Origin: Chitinimonas prasina
GTDB lineage: Bacteria; Pseudomonadota; Gammaproteobacteria; Burkholderiales; Chitinimonadaceae
Assembly (NCBI RefSeq): GCF_030160395.1
Contig: NZ_BSOG01000002.1
Coordinates: 511,280 to 575,279, forward strand
Length of the DNA stretch: 64,000 bases
Reading direction: 5' to 3'
Made by a program: the position numbers and the translations under genes. The notes beneath the pieces were generated by a model. The model searched no databases. It was not told the origin of the DNA and saw only the letters and a program-made list of their open reading frames with translations. Within the stretch, counting starts at the first letter, position 1; each line of letters begins with the position of its first letter. Shown piece after piece: positions 8,731 to 18,479 of this stretch.

Positions 8731-10749
8731 TTAACGCAGGTTGACCATGGTCTGGAGCAACTGGTCCTGCGTCTTGATCGTTTGCGCATTGGCCTGGTAG
8801 GACCGTTGCGCGGTAATCATGTCCACGAGTTCCTTGGTCAGGTCGATATTGGAATCCTCGACCGCGCCCGACTGCAAGGCGCCAAAGTCACTCGTACCCG
8901 GCGTACCAATCCGCGCCTGGTTGGACGCGTAGCTTTCTGCCCAACGGTTATCGCCCAAAGGCTGCAAACCCTGCGGGTTGGCAAAGTTGAACAGCGTTAT
9001 CTGGCCTATCGTGCGGTTCTGGCCGTTGGAGTAACGGCCCAGTATCAGACCATCCTTGCCTATCGACAGACCCGTGATATTGCCGTCTGCATAACCATCC
9101 TGGCTCAGTTCATTCACACCGAACTGGTTGCCGAACTGTGTTGTTCCCGTCAGGAAGGTGGTAAACGCCAAGGGCGTCTGCGCACCGCTCGGTGACGGTA
9201 TAGGAGAGGTATATGCAAAGCTCGTGCCACCATTCATCTTGCCGGCGGAATCAAAGGTCACATAGCCCGGTTGCAGTACTGGTGTTGCCCCATCAAAGCT
9301 CGTCTGCACCTCCCAGGCATTCACCCCTACCTTGGTCATATAGAAGGTCAAGGTATGCCTTACCCCTTGCGAGTCATACACATCCGCCGAGGTCGAGTGG
9401 GTAAAGGTATTGGGGTCCGTCGGGTTCACCGCCGGTGAGCTGCGGGTCTCCACCGAACCGGCTGTGAACACCCCCGCACGCTGGGTCACACCCTGCAAGC
9501 TGAGATTGAAGTTCATCGGGCCGCCGGGCTCGCCAAAGGGCCCAGGCGGGTAGGTATAGGTTGCCGGGATGATGGGAGCGGAAATGATCTGGCCGTTGGT
9601 ATTGAACACCACGGCCGGAATAGGGGTGACGCCGTCAGGCAAGGTGGAGACCGGCCCGGCACCATCGATATCATAGGTCGCCGTCCAGGTATTGGTGGCC
9701 GCCTTGGTCAGGGTAATGGCCAACGTATGGGTGACACCATTGGGGTCGCGGAATGTCGTGTTGTAGACATGGGGCGTGGTGACCGGGTCATTGGCGTCCA
9801 GATTGGAGTTGTAGACCGACACCGTGGTGCTCGATCCCACATCGCTGACACTGATGGTGCCGTTGACAGGCGCAGCTGTCTCCTGGATGCCGGAAAAATT
9901 CAGATTGAAGTTGAACGGTGTCGAGCCATATGCCGGAGCAGGCGAACCTATGGGGTAGGACACCGACTGGGTAGCGCCCGATTGCAGCTGCCCCCCGGGA
10001 GTGAAGACCAGTGGTGTAGACGTGCTGGTGAACGAGCCAGCCCCATCCAGCTGGGTCTGCACACTCCAGGTGGCTGGACCCACATTGATCAGCCGCACAT
10101 TCAGCAAATGGAACTGCCCCATGGGATCCGCCACCCGGGTCTGGTAGTCGATCTGGGTTCCTACGCCAGCCCCCTGCTGCAACTGGGCTCCAGTTACGGA
10201 TACCGTCTGGGTGCCGCGTGATATCAGGTCTTCCCGTGCGTCCAGGTTCATCCCCACCGTCAGGCCGGCATTGGCCAGGGTAGAGCCGCCTGTGGCGCGG
10301 GCACCAATATTCGAGGTGCGTACCTGTATGGCCTCGGGTGAGCTGCCGGTCAGCAACTGGTTATTCTCGTTGGCGATGTAACCAGCCAGCTTCTGGCCGT
10401 TGTTGACGATGTAGCCGTCACGATCCAGCTGGAACTGACCATTGCGGCTGTAGCTATAGCTACCGGAAGGGTCTATCAGGCGGAAGAAGCCATTGCCCTG
10501 TATGGCGATATCCAGGGGGTTGTTGGTGCTGCTGATATTGCCCTGGGCAAATTGCTGGGCCACATTCGACGTGCGGCCACCAATGCCCACCTGCACACTG
10601 GTACTAGCCAGGGTGTTGGCATAGATATCGGCAAACTCGGCGCGCGATCCCTTATAGCCGACGGTGTTGGCATTGGCCACATTGTTGCCGACCACGTCGA
10701 GGAATTTGGAGGCGGAATTCAGACCGCTCAAACCTTGCTGGAAGCCCAT
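8731..10749 (-). CDS. flgE: Flagellar hook protein FlgE with three tandem D2-like modules
   Basis: FlgE polymerises into the hook. The N-terminus (MGFQQGLSGLNSASKFLDVV, GNNVANANTVGYKGSRAEF) and C-terminus (NIDLTKELVDMITAQRSYQ) are the conserved D0 parts. The 672 residues exceed the usual 400-450. The middle has three similar units at about residues 200-290, 327-423 and 449-539. Each follows the order: D-x-x-G, then HTL or HLL, then a Trp in T/A-W, then DG, then a P-x-(V/F)-F strand, then a loop ending in a Phe-rich strand and G-(I/V/T)-(Q/T). One unit is normal. An AGGAG site precedes the ATG. Confidence 0.95.
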   Translation of the reverse strand: MGFQQGLSGLNSASKFLDVVGNNVANANTVGYKGSRAEFADIYANTLASTSVQVGIGGRTSNVAQQFAQGNISSTNNPLDIAIQGNGFFRLIDPSGSYSYSRNGQFQLDRDGYIVNNGQKLAGYIANENNQLLTGSSPEAIQVRTSNIGARATGGSTLANAGLTVGMNLDAREDLISRGTQTVSVTGAQLQQGAGVGTQIDYQTRVADPMGQFHLLNVRLINVGPATWSVQTQLDGAGSFTSTSTPLVFTPGGQLQSGATQSVSYPIGSPAPAYGSTPFNFNLNFSGIQETAAPVNGTISVSDVGSSTTVSVYNSNLDANDPVTTPHVYNTTFRDPNGVTHTLAITLTKAATNTWTATYDIDGAGPVSTLPDGVTPIPAVVFNTNGQIISAPIIPATYTYPPGPFGEPGGPMNFNLSLQGVTQRAGVFTAGSVETRSSPAVNPTDPNTFTHSTSADVYDSQGVRHTLTFYMTKVGVNAWEVQTSFDGATPVLQPGYVTFDSAGKMNGGTSFAYTSPIPSPSGAQTPLAFTTFLTGTTQFGNQFGVNELSQDGYADGNITGLSIGKDGLILGRYSNGQNRTIGQITLFNFANPQGLQPLGDNRWAESYASNQARIGTPGTSDFGALQSGAVEDSNIDLTKELVDMITAQRSYQANAQTIKTQDQLLQTMVNLR

Positions 10750-10817
10750 GGTGTTACTCCTGGATATCGCTTGCGGATTACGCTGTTTGATTCTTTACCG
10801 GCTGCAGCCGGCGGGCA

Positions 10818-11492
10818 TTACATGATGCTGGTGACATCGCCAAACGGCAGTACACGGCCATCGGTCAGCCGCAGATTGACCGTGCCGCCAGTCATTGCCA
10901 CGCTGTCGACCTTGACGTAGGTGTAACTTGGAATCTGCTTGTTGCCGCCATTGGCTTGCGCCACCGAGGCAGAAATGTAGTACTTGCCGGCAGGCAGGCT
11001 ATTACCATTGGCTCCCTTGCCATCCCACTCCACCGCCTGGCGGCCACCGGGCTGCTTACCCAGCTGTATCTCATCCACCTTGTTGTTGCTGGCATCGTAG
11101 ATGGCAACGGTTACCACACCGCCCTCGGCAGGCACATCGATCTCATTAGTGACGGGCTTGCTGCCGTCGAACTGCATCGTGTCGCCTTCCACCATCACCG
11201 TCTTGCCAATCAGCGCCGCTGCCTGGTAACTCTGGGCGGCATTGAAGGTCGCCATCATGCTGGTGATGCTGGCGTTCATGTTCTCTATCCCACTAACAGT
11301 GCTCATTTGCGCCATCTGGCTGGTGCTTTCCGCACTATCCATGGGGTTCATCGGATCCTGGTTCTGCAACTGGGTAATCAGCAGCTTAAGGAAGCGATCC
11401 TGGGTTTCCTGCGATTTGCTTTTATTGTCGCGAGCCTTGTTGATGCTCTCGAACAGGTCTGCACTATTGGTCACGCCAGTGGTGGTGGTCAT
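10818..11492 (-). CDS. flgD: Hook-cap / hook assembly protein FlgD
   Basis: FlgD caps the hook during assembly and is removed on completion. Residues 27-50 carry the signature QETQDRFLKLLITQLQNQDP followed by MNPMDSAESTSQMAQMS. The C-terminal half (about 100-224) is the FlgD Tudor/FnIII-like domain with AIYDASNNKV and an AGKYYISA strand. Length (224) is ordinary. It lies between flgC and flgE in the canonical order. Confidence 0.95.
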   Translation of the reverse strand: MTTTTGVTNSADLFESINKARDNKSKSQETQDRFLKLLITQLQNQDPMNPMDSAESTSQMAQMSTVSGIENMNASITSMMATFNAAQSYQAAALIGKTVMVEGDTMQFDGSKPVTNEIDVPAEGGVVTVAIYDASNNKVDEIQLGKQPGGRQAVEWDGKGANGNSLPAGKYYISASVAQANGGNKQIPSYTYVKVDSVAMTGGTVNLRLTDGRVLPFGDVTSIM

Positions 11493-11507
11493 GGCGGCGG
11501 TCCCCTA

Positions 11508-11921
11508 TCAGGCCTGGCCCAGTTGCAGCGTCCGCTGCAGCAAGGTCTTGGCGGTATTCATCATGTCGGCATTGGTCTGGTAGGAGCGCGAGGCGGAGAT
11601 CATATTGGTCATCTCCTCCACCACGTTCACATTGGGCATGGCGATATAGCCATTGCCATCTGCCAGCGGATTCTTGGGGTCGTACACCAATCTGGGCGGC
11701 GCCTGATCTTCCGACACGGCCGCAACCGTCACCCCCACTGCCTGGGGCTGCCCGGCATTGAGCTGGGTGGCAGCAAACACCACTTGCTTGGCACGGTAGG
11801 GTTGCCCCGTGGAGCTGGTGGCGCTCTCTGCATTGGCCAAGTTGCTGGCAGTCGCATTCAGTCGTATTGACTGTGCGGTCATGGCCGACCCAGCAATATC
11901 AAACACGCGGAATAAAGACAT
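11508..11921 (-). CDS. flgC: Proximal rod protein FlgC
   Basis: FlgC is a proximal rod subunit. [20 protein letters not shown] and [20 protein letters not shown] are family signatures, and [25 protein letters not shown] near the C-terminus (two adjoining strings) matches FlgC. The 137 residues are the normal size. A CAGGAG site precedes the ATG. Co-directional with flgB (66-bp gap) and flgD (15-bp gap). Confidence 0.96.
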   Translation of the reverse strand: MSLFRVFDIAGSAMTAQSIRLNATASNLANAESATSSTGQPYRAKQVVFAATQLNAGQPQAVGVTVAAVSEDQAPPRLVYDPKNPLADGNGYIAMPNVNVVEEMTNMISASRSYQTNADMMNTAKTLLQRTLQLGQA

Positions 11922-11987
11922 GTTGTACTACTCCTGTTTTCCTGCCTGGCCAATTAGCGGCGCTAGACTAGATTCTGCTCGCTGCGC

Positions 11988-12401
11988 TTACTGCGACTGC
12001 AATGCAGACTTGTAGCCTTCGATGCGGCGCTGCAGAAAAGTCAGCCCAGCCTGATAGCGGATGGCATTGTCGGTGAAATTGCTCATTTCCACGTTCATGT
12101 CCACCGTGTTGCCATCGATCGACGGCTGTATATCGTTGCGGTACATCAGTTCAGCCTCCAGCGTGCTGCTGGTCTTACCCGCCAGATGCCGGCTATCGGT
12201 CCTTGCCAGCCCCACGCCCTGCCCAGCGCCACGCTGAGCCGATACCGCATTGCCCAGTGCCTGGGCAAAATCAAAATCACGGGCTTTGTAGCCCGGGGTA
12301 TCGGCATTGGCGATATTGCTGGCGATCACTTCCTGCCGCGTTGCCCTGAGCTTGAGCGCGGCTTCGTTGAAAGCAAGGTGGTTACTCAGCCTGGATATCA
12401 T
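11988..12401 (-). CDS. flgB: Proximal rod protein FlgB
   Basis: FlgB is the first gene of the rod-hook operon and encodes a proximal rod subunit. Recognisable parts are LSNHLAFNEAALKLRATRQE and ASNIANADTPGYKARDFDF, and at the C-terminus MNVEMSNFTDNAIRYQAGL. The 137 residues are typical. flgA and flgM are not next to it; the next gene upstream is cysN, so the operon starts here. Confidence 0.96.
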   Translation of the reverse strand: MISRLSNHLAFNEAALKLRATRQEVIASNIANADTPGYKARDFDFAQALGNAVSAQRGAGQGVGLARTDSRHLAGKTSSTLEAELMYRNDIQPSIDGNTVDMNVEMSNFTDNAIRYQAGLTFLQRRIEGYKSALQSQ

Positions 12402-12453
12402 GGCGGCCTCACGAAGTGAATTGCTGTTTTATGGTCCTGTCGGATAACAGCAA

Positions 12454-12470
12454 AGCACGCAGCATGCCAA
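12454..12470 (-). promoter_or_regulatory. Candidate sigma-54 promoter of the flgB operon
   Basis: On the minus strand TTGGCATGCTGCGTGCT fits the sigma-54 pattern TTGGCACG-N4-TTGCT with GG and GC spaced by 10 bases. It lies 53 bases before the flgB ATG, giving a plausible leader of about 40 bases. Early flagellar operons are sigma-54 dependent in many polar flagellates; the assignment here is inference from one site. Confidence 0.4.
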
Positions 12471-12530
12471 GCCATGATTCACCATAAAATCAATCCCTTC
12501 CCTATCGTACCTGGGTACGGCAAGCGGCCA

Positions 12531-12549
12531 GGCGGCAAGCCTTGCCGCC
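12531..12549. repeat. Palindrome GGCGGCAAG-C-CTTGCCGCC
   Basis: Perfect 9-bp inverted repeat with a one-base centre in the flgB-cysN gap. A related palindrome (GCGGCAA-GAAT-TTGCCGC) lies at 18439-18456 in another intergenic gap. It resembles small dispersed palindromic repeats, though only two clear copies are seen. Confidence 0.5.
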
Positions 12550-12595
12550 TGCCGCCAAGGGTTAGCGGCAAATGCCGCCCGGGCTGCCAAATGCA

Positions 12596-12623
12596 AACAG
12601 GCCAGCGCAAAGGCTGGCCTGTT
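12596..12623 (-). terminator. Terminator-like hairpin after cysN
   Basis: Perfect 11-bp stem (AACAGGCCAGC / GCTGGCCTGTT) around a six-base loop, 33 bases after the cysN stop. The U-run on the minus strand is short (TTTG). Confidence 0.6.
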
Positions 12624-12655
12624 CTGACTGAAAAGCGTAGGAGGATAGGTACTGC

Positions 12656-14095
12656 CTATTTACCTAGCAGACCGCTAATGTCCTTGGCTTCCCAGTTTGG
12701 GAAATACTTGCGCACTAGGCCATTGAGCTCCACCTCGAAGGCCCTCAATCGCTCCAGTTCGTTCAGGTCGGCCTGCCCGCTCTCTGCCACCGCCGCGGCC
12801 ACCACCATGCCGGCACCGGCCGTCGCATTGCTCAGGCGGTCTATCACGATCAGGCTGCCCGTGCCACGGCACTCGCGGTAGGCATCGAACGCCACTGGCG
12901 CATTGAGGGTAATCCGGCACAGGCCGATTTCGTTCAGGCCCAGTTGGTGGGTCTCCATCTCTGCCAACGTATTGACATCCACCCTATGCAGAACGCGCTC
13001 AACTCGGCCAAACACCTGCTTGCCCGACAGCTTGAAGGCATACTCCTTGCCCGGCACCAACGCTTGCTCGCTCATCCAGACGATATGACTGTCCAGCGTG
13101 GTGGAGACATTGGGGCGTGTTTCGCTGGCCTTGACGATCATGTCGCCGCGGGAGATATCGATCTCATCCTCCAGGGTCAGGGTGATCGCCTGGCCACTGA
13201 ATGCACGCGGCTGCTCGCCCTCGTAGGTCACTATGGCTTTGACCCGGCTTTGCTTGCCCGACGGCAGTGCCACAACGGCATCGCCCGGATGGATTTCGCC
13301 CGCAGCGACGGTACCGCAGAAGCCCCGAAAATCCAGGTTGGGACGATTGACGTACTGTACCGGCAAGCGGAAGGCATCAAGATGCACATCCTTATCTATT
13401 TCCACCGTCTCCAGCAGCTTCATCAGCGTCGGCCCGGTATACCAGGGTGCCTGGGTCGATTCGCTCACCACATTGTCGCCACGCAAGGCTGAAATCGGCA
13501 CGAAGCGGATATCCGGTATACCCAGTTGCTCGGCAAAGGCCAGGTATTCCGACTGTATGCGTTCGTAAACGGACTGGTCAAAATCCACCAGATCCATTTT
13601 GTTCACCGCCACGATCACATGCCGTATACCCAGCAGGCTCACGATAAAGCTGTGCCGGCGTGTCTGCGTCTGCACACCGCGACGGGCATCGATCAGGATG
13701 ATGGCCAGATTGCTGGTCGAGGCCCCCGTCGCCATATTACGGGTGTACTGCTCATGACCCGGACAGTCGGCAATGATGAACTTGCGCTTGTCCGTGCTGA
13801 AGTAGCGATACGCCACATCAATGGTAATGCCCTGTTCGCGTTCGGCCTGCAGGCCATCCACCAGCAAGGCAAGATCAATCTCTTCATCAGTGGTGTTGTA
13901 CTTCTTGGAATCTCGCTGGATAGCCGCCAGTTGATCCTCGAAGATCAGCTTGGAGTCGTGCAGTAGGCGTCCAATCAGGGTGGACTTGCCGTCGTCCACA
14001 TTCCCACAGGTGATGAAGCGCAACAGGTCCTTGTTCTCGTGCTGCTTGAGATAGGCCAGGATGTCGCTGGCAATGAGGTCAGATTGGTGCGACAT
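12656..14095 (-). CDS. cysN: Sulfate adenylyltransferase subunit 1 (GTPase) CysN
   Basis: CysN couples GTP hydrolysis to APS synthesis by CysD in assimilatory sulfate activation (cytoplasm). GTPase motifs are clear: G1 GNVDDGKST at residues 31-39, G3 DCPGH at 110-114 and G4 NKMD at 165-168, followed by EF-Tu-like beta-barrel domains. The 479 residues lack a fused APS kinase (CysC) domain. The start overlaps the cysD stop by one base (TGATG), so the two are translationally coupled. No cysC, cysH or cysIJ is nearby. Confidence 0.96.
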   Translation of the reverse strand: MSHQSDLIASDILAYLKQHENKDLLRFITCGNVDDGKSTLIGRLLHDSKLIFEDQLAAIQRDSKKYNTTDEEIDLALLVDGLQAEREQGITIDVAYRYFSTDKRKFIIADCPGHEQYTRNMATGASTSNLAIILIDARRGVQTQTRRHSFIVSLLGIRHVIVAVNKMDLVDFDQSVYERIQSEYLAFAEQLGIPDIRFVPISALRGDNVVSESTQAPWYTGPTLMKLLETVEIDKDVHLDAFRLPVQYVNRPNLDFRGFCGTVAAGEIHPGDAVVALPSGKQSRVKAIVTYEGEQPRAFSGQAITLTLEDEIDISRGDMIVKASETRPNVSTTLDSHIVWMSEQALVPGKEYAFKLSGKQVFGRVERVLHRVDVNTLAEMETHQLGLNEIGLCRITLNAPVAFDAYRECRGTGSLIVIDRLSNATAGAGMVVAAAVAESGQADLNELERLRAFEVELNGLVRKYFPNWEAKDISGLLGK

Positions 14096-15018
14096 CAGAA
14101 ATACCCTTCCATTTTCTTCTTTTCCATTGAGCCGGCCGAATCATGGTCTATCACCCTGCCCTGCCGCTCGCTGGTCGTGGTCAACAGCATTTCCTGGATG
14201 ATCTCCGGCAGCGTAGCCGCAGTGGATTCCACTGCCCCGGTCAACGGGTAGCAACCCAGTGTACGAAAACGTACCGACCGTGTCGTGATGCTGGCCTTCT
14301 GTTCAGGCGTCAGGTACTCGAGGATGCGGTCGTCGTCCAACATCACCAGCGTGCCGTTGTAGTTCACCACCGGCCGCTCAGCAGAGAAGTAGAGTGGCAC
14401 GATCTCGATGCTTTCGAGATAGATGTACTGCCAGATATCCAGCTCGGTCCAGTTCGACAGCGGGAACACCCGTATGCTCTCGCCCTTGTCTATCTTGGAG
14501 TTGTAGATATTCCAGAGCTCTGGCCGCTGGTTCTTGGGGTCCCAACGATGGTGCTTGTCCCGGAATGAATAGACCCGCTCCTTGGCGCGGCTCTTTTCCT
14601 CATCGCGCCGGGCGCCGCCGAAAGCAGCGTCGAAACCATGCTTATTCAGCGCCTGCTTCAGACCCTCGGTCTTCATCACATCGGTATGCTTGGCCGAACC
14701 AGCGGTAAACGGATTGATGCCTGCCTTAACCCCGTCCTCATTCACGTGCACCAACAGATCCCAGCCTTCCTTGGCCTGCTTATCGCGTAGCGCGTACATG
14801 TCCCTGAACTTCCAGGTGGTATCCACATGCATAAGCGGAAAAGGTGGCTTGCCAGGGGCAAAGGCTTTTTTTGCAAGATGCAGCATCACGGCTGAATCCT
14901 TGCCGATGGAATAGAGCATCACCGGGTTGTCGAATTCGGCGGCAACCTCGCGGATGATATGGATGGACTCGGCCTCAAGCTGCTTGAGGTGGGTCAGGCG
15001 AAGTTCGGGAAGCGTCAT
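14095..15018 (-). CDS. cysD: Sulfate adenylyltransferase subunit 2 CysD
   Basis: CysD transfers adenylate from ATP to sulfate, forming APS. The PP-loop variant SIGKDS is at residues 37-42, followed by the conserved [33 protein letters not shown] and [20 protein letters not shown] (read in overlapping parts). The 307 residues and the C-terminus KMEGYF match the family. It is divergent from rlmJ across 163 bp, where the promoters of both must lie; no CysB site could be defined by eye. Confidence 0.96.
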   Translation of the reverse strand: MTLPELRLTHLKQLEAESIHIIREVAAEFDNPVMLYSIGKDSAVMLHLAKKAFAPGKPPFPLMHVDTTWKFRDMYALRDKQAKEGWDLLVHVNEDGVKAGINPFTAGSAKHTDVMKTEGLKQALNKHGFDAAFGGARRDEEKSRAKERVYSFRDKHHRWDPKNQRPELWNIYNSKIDKGESIRVFPLSNWTELDIWQYIYLESIEIVPLYFSAERPVVNYNGTLVMLDDDRILEYLTPEQKASITTRSVRFRTLGCYPLTGAVESTAATLPEIIQEMLLTTTSERQGRVIDHDSAGSMEKKKMEGYF

Positions 15019-15181
15019 ACGGTATTCTGCAATCTCGATATGTGGAGGCCCGTCAATCCGGCCATCGAAGCAGCTGTTTTACCAGAAGCCAGGCTGGTAC
15101 AGAAAAACCGAATAGTCATATCGTTATCCAGAGCTGGTAGGGAAGGGTAAAATCCGGCATTGACCACTTTGCGGCGCCGCC

Positions 15182-16027
15182 ATGCTCAGTTACCGCCACG
15201 CCTTTCATGCCGGCAATCATGCCGACGTGCTCAAGCACTACCTGCTTACCCGCCTGCTGACCTATTTCAACCAGAAGGACAAACCCTACTGGTATATTGA
15301 TACCCACGCTGGCGCCGGTTGCTACCAGCTGGATACAGGTTTTGCCGCCCGTAATGCAGAATTCGCCGCCGGCATCGCCCGGCTGTGGAACCGGCAAGAC
15401 CTGCCGGAAGGGCTTGCTGCCTATGTTGACCTGATCAAGTCCTTCAATCCCGACGGGCAATTGCGCTACTACCCAGGCTCGCCACTGGTCGCAAAGCGTT
15501 GCCTGCGGCCAGAGGACAAACTCCGGCTGTTTGAACTGCATCCCACCGACTTCCCCCTGCTGGAAGAAAACATGGCCGGCAGCGGGCGCCAGGCCTTGCT
15601 GCAAAAAGGCGATGGATTTGCTGGGCTCAAGGCCCTGCTCCCCCCGCCTACTCGCCGGGCACTGACTTTGATCGACCCCCCCTACGAAATGAAGGATGAC
15701 TACGGCCGGGTGGTGGAGGCCATGGAAGAGGCACTCAAGCGCTTTGCCACGGGTGTCTACGCCATCTGGTACCCGATGCTGCAGCGTAGCGACTCGCAGC
15801 TACTCCCCGAAAAGCTCAAACAACTACCGGTCAAGAGTTGGCTGCATGCCAGCCTGACGGTACATCGCCCGCGTGCCGACGGCTTCGGCATGCATGGCAG
15901 CGGCTTGTTTATCCTCAACCCGCCCTGGCTGCTGCATGATGAATTGCAGGCCACCTTGCCCATACTGGCCAAAGCCCTGGCGCAAGACATCGGGGCAAGC
16001 TTCCAGCTGGAACAACTGGCAGGCTGA
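15182..16027 (+). CDS. rlmJ: 23S rRNA (adenine-2030-N6)-methyltransferase RlmJ
   Basis: RlmJ methylates A2030 of 23S rRNA. The product begins MLSYRHAFHAGNHADVLKHY, the family hallmark. Motif I-like residues (DTHAGAG) are near 40-46 and the catalytic motif DPPY is at 165-168 in LTLIDPPYE. The 281 residues equal the E. coli length closely. It is a single gene, divergent from cysD and convergent with fliC1. Confidence 0.95.
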   Translation: MLSYRHAFHAGNHADVLKHYLLTRLLTYFNQKDKPYWYIDTHAGAGCYQLDTGFAARNAEFAAGIARLWNRQDLPEGLAAYVDLIKSFNPDGQLRYYPGSPLVAKRCLRPEDKLRLFELHPTDFPLLEENMAGSGRQALLQKGDGFAGLKALLPPPTRRALTLIDPPYEMKDDYGRVVEAMEEALKRFATGVYAIWYPMLQRSDSQLLPEKLKQLPVKSWLHASLTVHRPRADGFGMHGSGLFILNPPWLLHDELQATLPILAKALAQDIGASFQLEQLAG

Positions 16028-16061
16028 GTTCAAGCCCCGCAGCGTGAGCCGGATAGCAAGC

Positions 16062-16091
16062 AAAAAAAGCCAGCGGGGTTAGCCGCTGGCT
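16062..16091 (-). terminator. Rho-independent terminator after fliC1
   Basis: On the minus strand a perfect 9-bp stem (AGCCAGCGG / CCGCTGGCT) is followed by TTTTTTT, 29 bases after the fliC1 stop. It lies in the gap with convergent rlmJ. Confidence 0.85.
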
Positions 16092-16120
16092 CGAAGATCT
16101 GCTGCTTGGTGTCCGGGGGC

Positions 16121-17713
16121 TTAACCTTGCAGCAGTGACAGGACTTGATTGGGTAGCGAATTGGCCTGGGCCAGCATCGCAGTACCCGCTTGTTGCAGAA
16201 TCTGGGCTCGGGTCAGGTTGGCCGTTTCCGATGCAAAGTCCGCATCGCGTATCCGGGACCGGGAGGCCGACAGGTTTTCCGAGGTGATTTGCAGGTTGGA
16301 AATCGTGGATTCGAACCGGCTTTGTAGTGCGCCAAACTTCGAACGTTGGTCGTTGATGGCTGAGAGTGCACCATCCACCGTACGCAGCGCCTGGGTTGCC
16401 GTCTCCACCGTAGACACATCCAGCGTAGCTACCGTCTCCAGATCCGATGCAACTGTTGGCGTCAGCGTGGCGTCGGCCGCCGTGCCACCCAGTACCCCTT
16501 CGCGGAAGTGGATTGTGGTACCCGGTGTCAGCGCGAAACTGGACGAAGAGTTCAGCGTCAGTTGACCGCCAAAGGTGAACTTGCCTTGAGGGGGCGTACC
16601 CAGCGTGGCCTGCGACAGCACGTTGGCTGCTGCTGCGCCTGTCTGCGATACAAAGGTGCCGCCGCTTGATACATAACCGCCGCTGACGTTTGCACCGGCA
16701 GGCATCACTGAGGCGCCGATGGAGATATTGCCGCCATCCGGGTTGCGCAGTATCAGCGCCTGACCATCATCCGAGATACGCGCCGTTACACCTGTGGACG
16801 ACGACTTGTCGTTGAACGCCGTCACCGCCTGCTGCAGATTGAGTGACCCATTTCCGTTGCGGGTAATGGCAAACGAGATATTGGCGAGGTTGGTCGTGGA
16901 GTTGTTACTCAGCAAATCCAGCGTATAGGTACCGGAGCCCTGGGTCGCACCGCCACTAAAGCGGAACGCTACTTCGGTCTGCGCTGCCGCTGTCACACCC
17001 GTTTGCGAGGTCACGGCGTTGATCTTGTCCGCCAGGCTGCGAGCAGAATCACCAGTCACGCCGGAGATGGTCACAGTGCCAGCGAAACCCCGTACTTCGA
17101 AGGTGCCGCTAGGGGTGATCAAGGCACCCGGTACATGACCACCCGTCAGGGTACCCGCCGAGACAGCCGTGCCCGAGATATGCGAGCTATTGCCAATCTG
17201 GTAAGTACCATACTGATCAGTGCGGAAATTGCGGGTGGTCGCCGTAATCGTCTGATTGGCATTGGCGCCCACCTGGAAGATAGAGGAGGTGGTCGAGCCA
17301 TCGAACAGTTTGAGACCGTTGAATTCGGTCGCGCTGGCAAAGCGATCCAGCTCCGCCACCAGCTCGTTGACTTCGGAATTCAGCGCAGCGCGATCGGACG
17401 CCGAATTGGTGGCATTGGCCGACTGCACGGCCAGCTCACGTATCCGCTGCAGGATGTTACCCATCTGCTGCATGGCGCCTTCGGCGGTCTGCACCAGCGA
17501 CACGCCATCATTGGCATTGCGTCGTGCCTGGTCGCTACCGCGAATCTGCGAGGTCATGCGCTCGGAAATCGCTAGGCCAGCCGCATCATCCTTGGCGGAG
17601 TTGATACGCAAACCTGAAGACAGCCGCTGCAACGAGGTGTTGAGGCTGTTTAACGAAGTATCCAGATTCCGCTGCGCGTTTAGCGAGGGAATGTTGGTAT
17701 TGATAACTTGCAT
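16121..17713 (-). CDS. Flagellin, second copy
   Basis: Filament subunit. Residues 1-140 ([60 protein letters not shown]) and the last 90 or so ([31 protein letters not shown]) are the D0/D1 domains. The middle contains flagellin-IN type segments. At 530 residues it closely parallels the flagellin at 24221-25786 in both ends and in much of the centre. It lies about 770 bp beyond flhB-like and behind a terminator. I see no sigma-28 consensus upstream, unlike the other copy. It could be a minor or differently expressed filament subunit. Confidence 0.95.
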   Translation of the reverse strand: MQVINTNIPSLNAQRNLDTSLNSLNTSLQRLSSGLRINSAKDDAAGLAISERMTSQIRGSDQARRNANDGVSLVQTAEGAMQQMGNILQRIRELAVQSANATNSASDRAALNSEVNELVAELDRFASATEFNGLKLFDGSTTSSIFQVGANANQTITATTRNFRTDQYGTYQIGNSSHISGTAVSAGTLTGGHVPGALITPSGTFEVRGFAGTVTISGVTGDSARSLADKINAVTSQTGVTAAAQTEVAFRFSGGATQGSGTYTLDLLSNNSTTNLANISFAITRNGNGSLNLQQAVTAFNDKSSSTGVTARISDDGQALILRNPDGGNISIGASVMPAGANVSGGYVSSGGTFVSQTGAAAANVLSQATLGTPPQGKFTFGGQLTLNSSSSFALTPGTTIHFREGVLGGTAADATLTPTVASDLETVATLDVSTVETATQALRTVDGALSAINDQRSKFGALQSRFESTISNLQITSENLSASRSRIRDADFASETANLTRAQILQQAGTAMLAQANSLPNQVLSLLQG

Positions 17714-18393
17714 GATTGCTCTCCTTAGCCTTCTGTCCTGGGTAGCAGGACGTAGTCGCTAGACCACCGATTGGAAACGTCGCTTTTTTTGATCGCTTTC
17801 ATTTCCCCACGATTGCTACCCATGCCCCCGGGCAACAAACCGACTGTCAAGACGCAACAGCTGAATAACTCAAAACAAGACAAGCTCATTCACCCGTGCG
17901 CGGGGAGTACATACGCTAATCAGCATGCATACCCCACCCCGCTTTCACGTCCCGCCCAATCCCCATCGCTGCCGACATTGCGGCAAGAATGGCGAACTAC
18001 CTGTTGATTCGGTCTCGGTCTGCTCATCGCGGACACCAATGACGGTTTGGACGTAGTAGTAACAGCAAAGGGTGTGCCAGCTTTGTTGGCAACCTTGCAA
18101 AAGCCCGAATCGAAAGGCCTTCACTCACAGCAATGCAAGATGGGGGCCAGTACGACCTGCTCCAGCAAACCCAGCAAGCACGCCACTTGTAGCGATGCCT
18201 CTGCTCGGCCGTAGCCGCGCAGCACGCTTTTTCTGCGGCCCCGCCATATAGCGGCAGACCCTCTGCTTAGCCAGCAGGGCTGAGGGTGCCAGGAGGCCAC
18301 GCATGCCCACCACATCGCCCCCCAGGGCCTTGAGCAGCTGGAAAAGCAAACATGCTTGCCGCTCAGATGGTGCAAGCCAGTCGCTTCAAAGCA
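17714..18393. other. Non-coding interval between fliC1 and the flhB-like operon
   Basis: About 680 bp without a convincing gene. Short open frames exist on both strands (for example 18121-18417 minus) but show no recognisable protein pattern or ribosome-binding site. The part nearest fliC1 must hold its promoter; there is an A-rich stretch on the minus strand about 70 bases before the ATG. Nothing else is recognisable. Confidence 0.5.
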
Positions 18394-18427
18394 AAACCGG
18401 CAAGTGCCTGGAAGCACTTGCCGGTTT
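18394..18427 (-). terminator. Terminator hairpin at the end of the fliD-flhB-like operon
   Basis: Perfect 14-bp stem (AAACCGGCAAGTGC / GCACTTGCCGGTTT) with a six-base loop, followed on the minus strand by TTTTG, 52 bases after the flhB-like stop. Confidence 0.75.
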
Positions 18428-18479
18428 CATATGTCCTGGCGGCAAGAATTTGCCGCTTTGATTTCAAGGGTTTGCCGCG

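Noticed and set aside
17714-17820. Sigma-28 promoter before the second flagellin
   Set aside because: The A-rich stretch and CCAATCGG do not match the -35 and -10 boxes at the right spacing.
18121-18417. 98-codon frame on the minus strand in the gap after the flhB-like gene
   Set aside because: Rich in Trp and Cys with no ribosome-binding site and no recognisable pattern; it overlaps a terminator hairpin.
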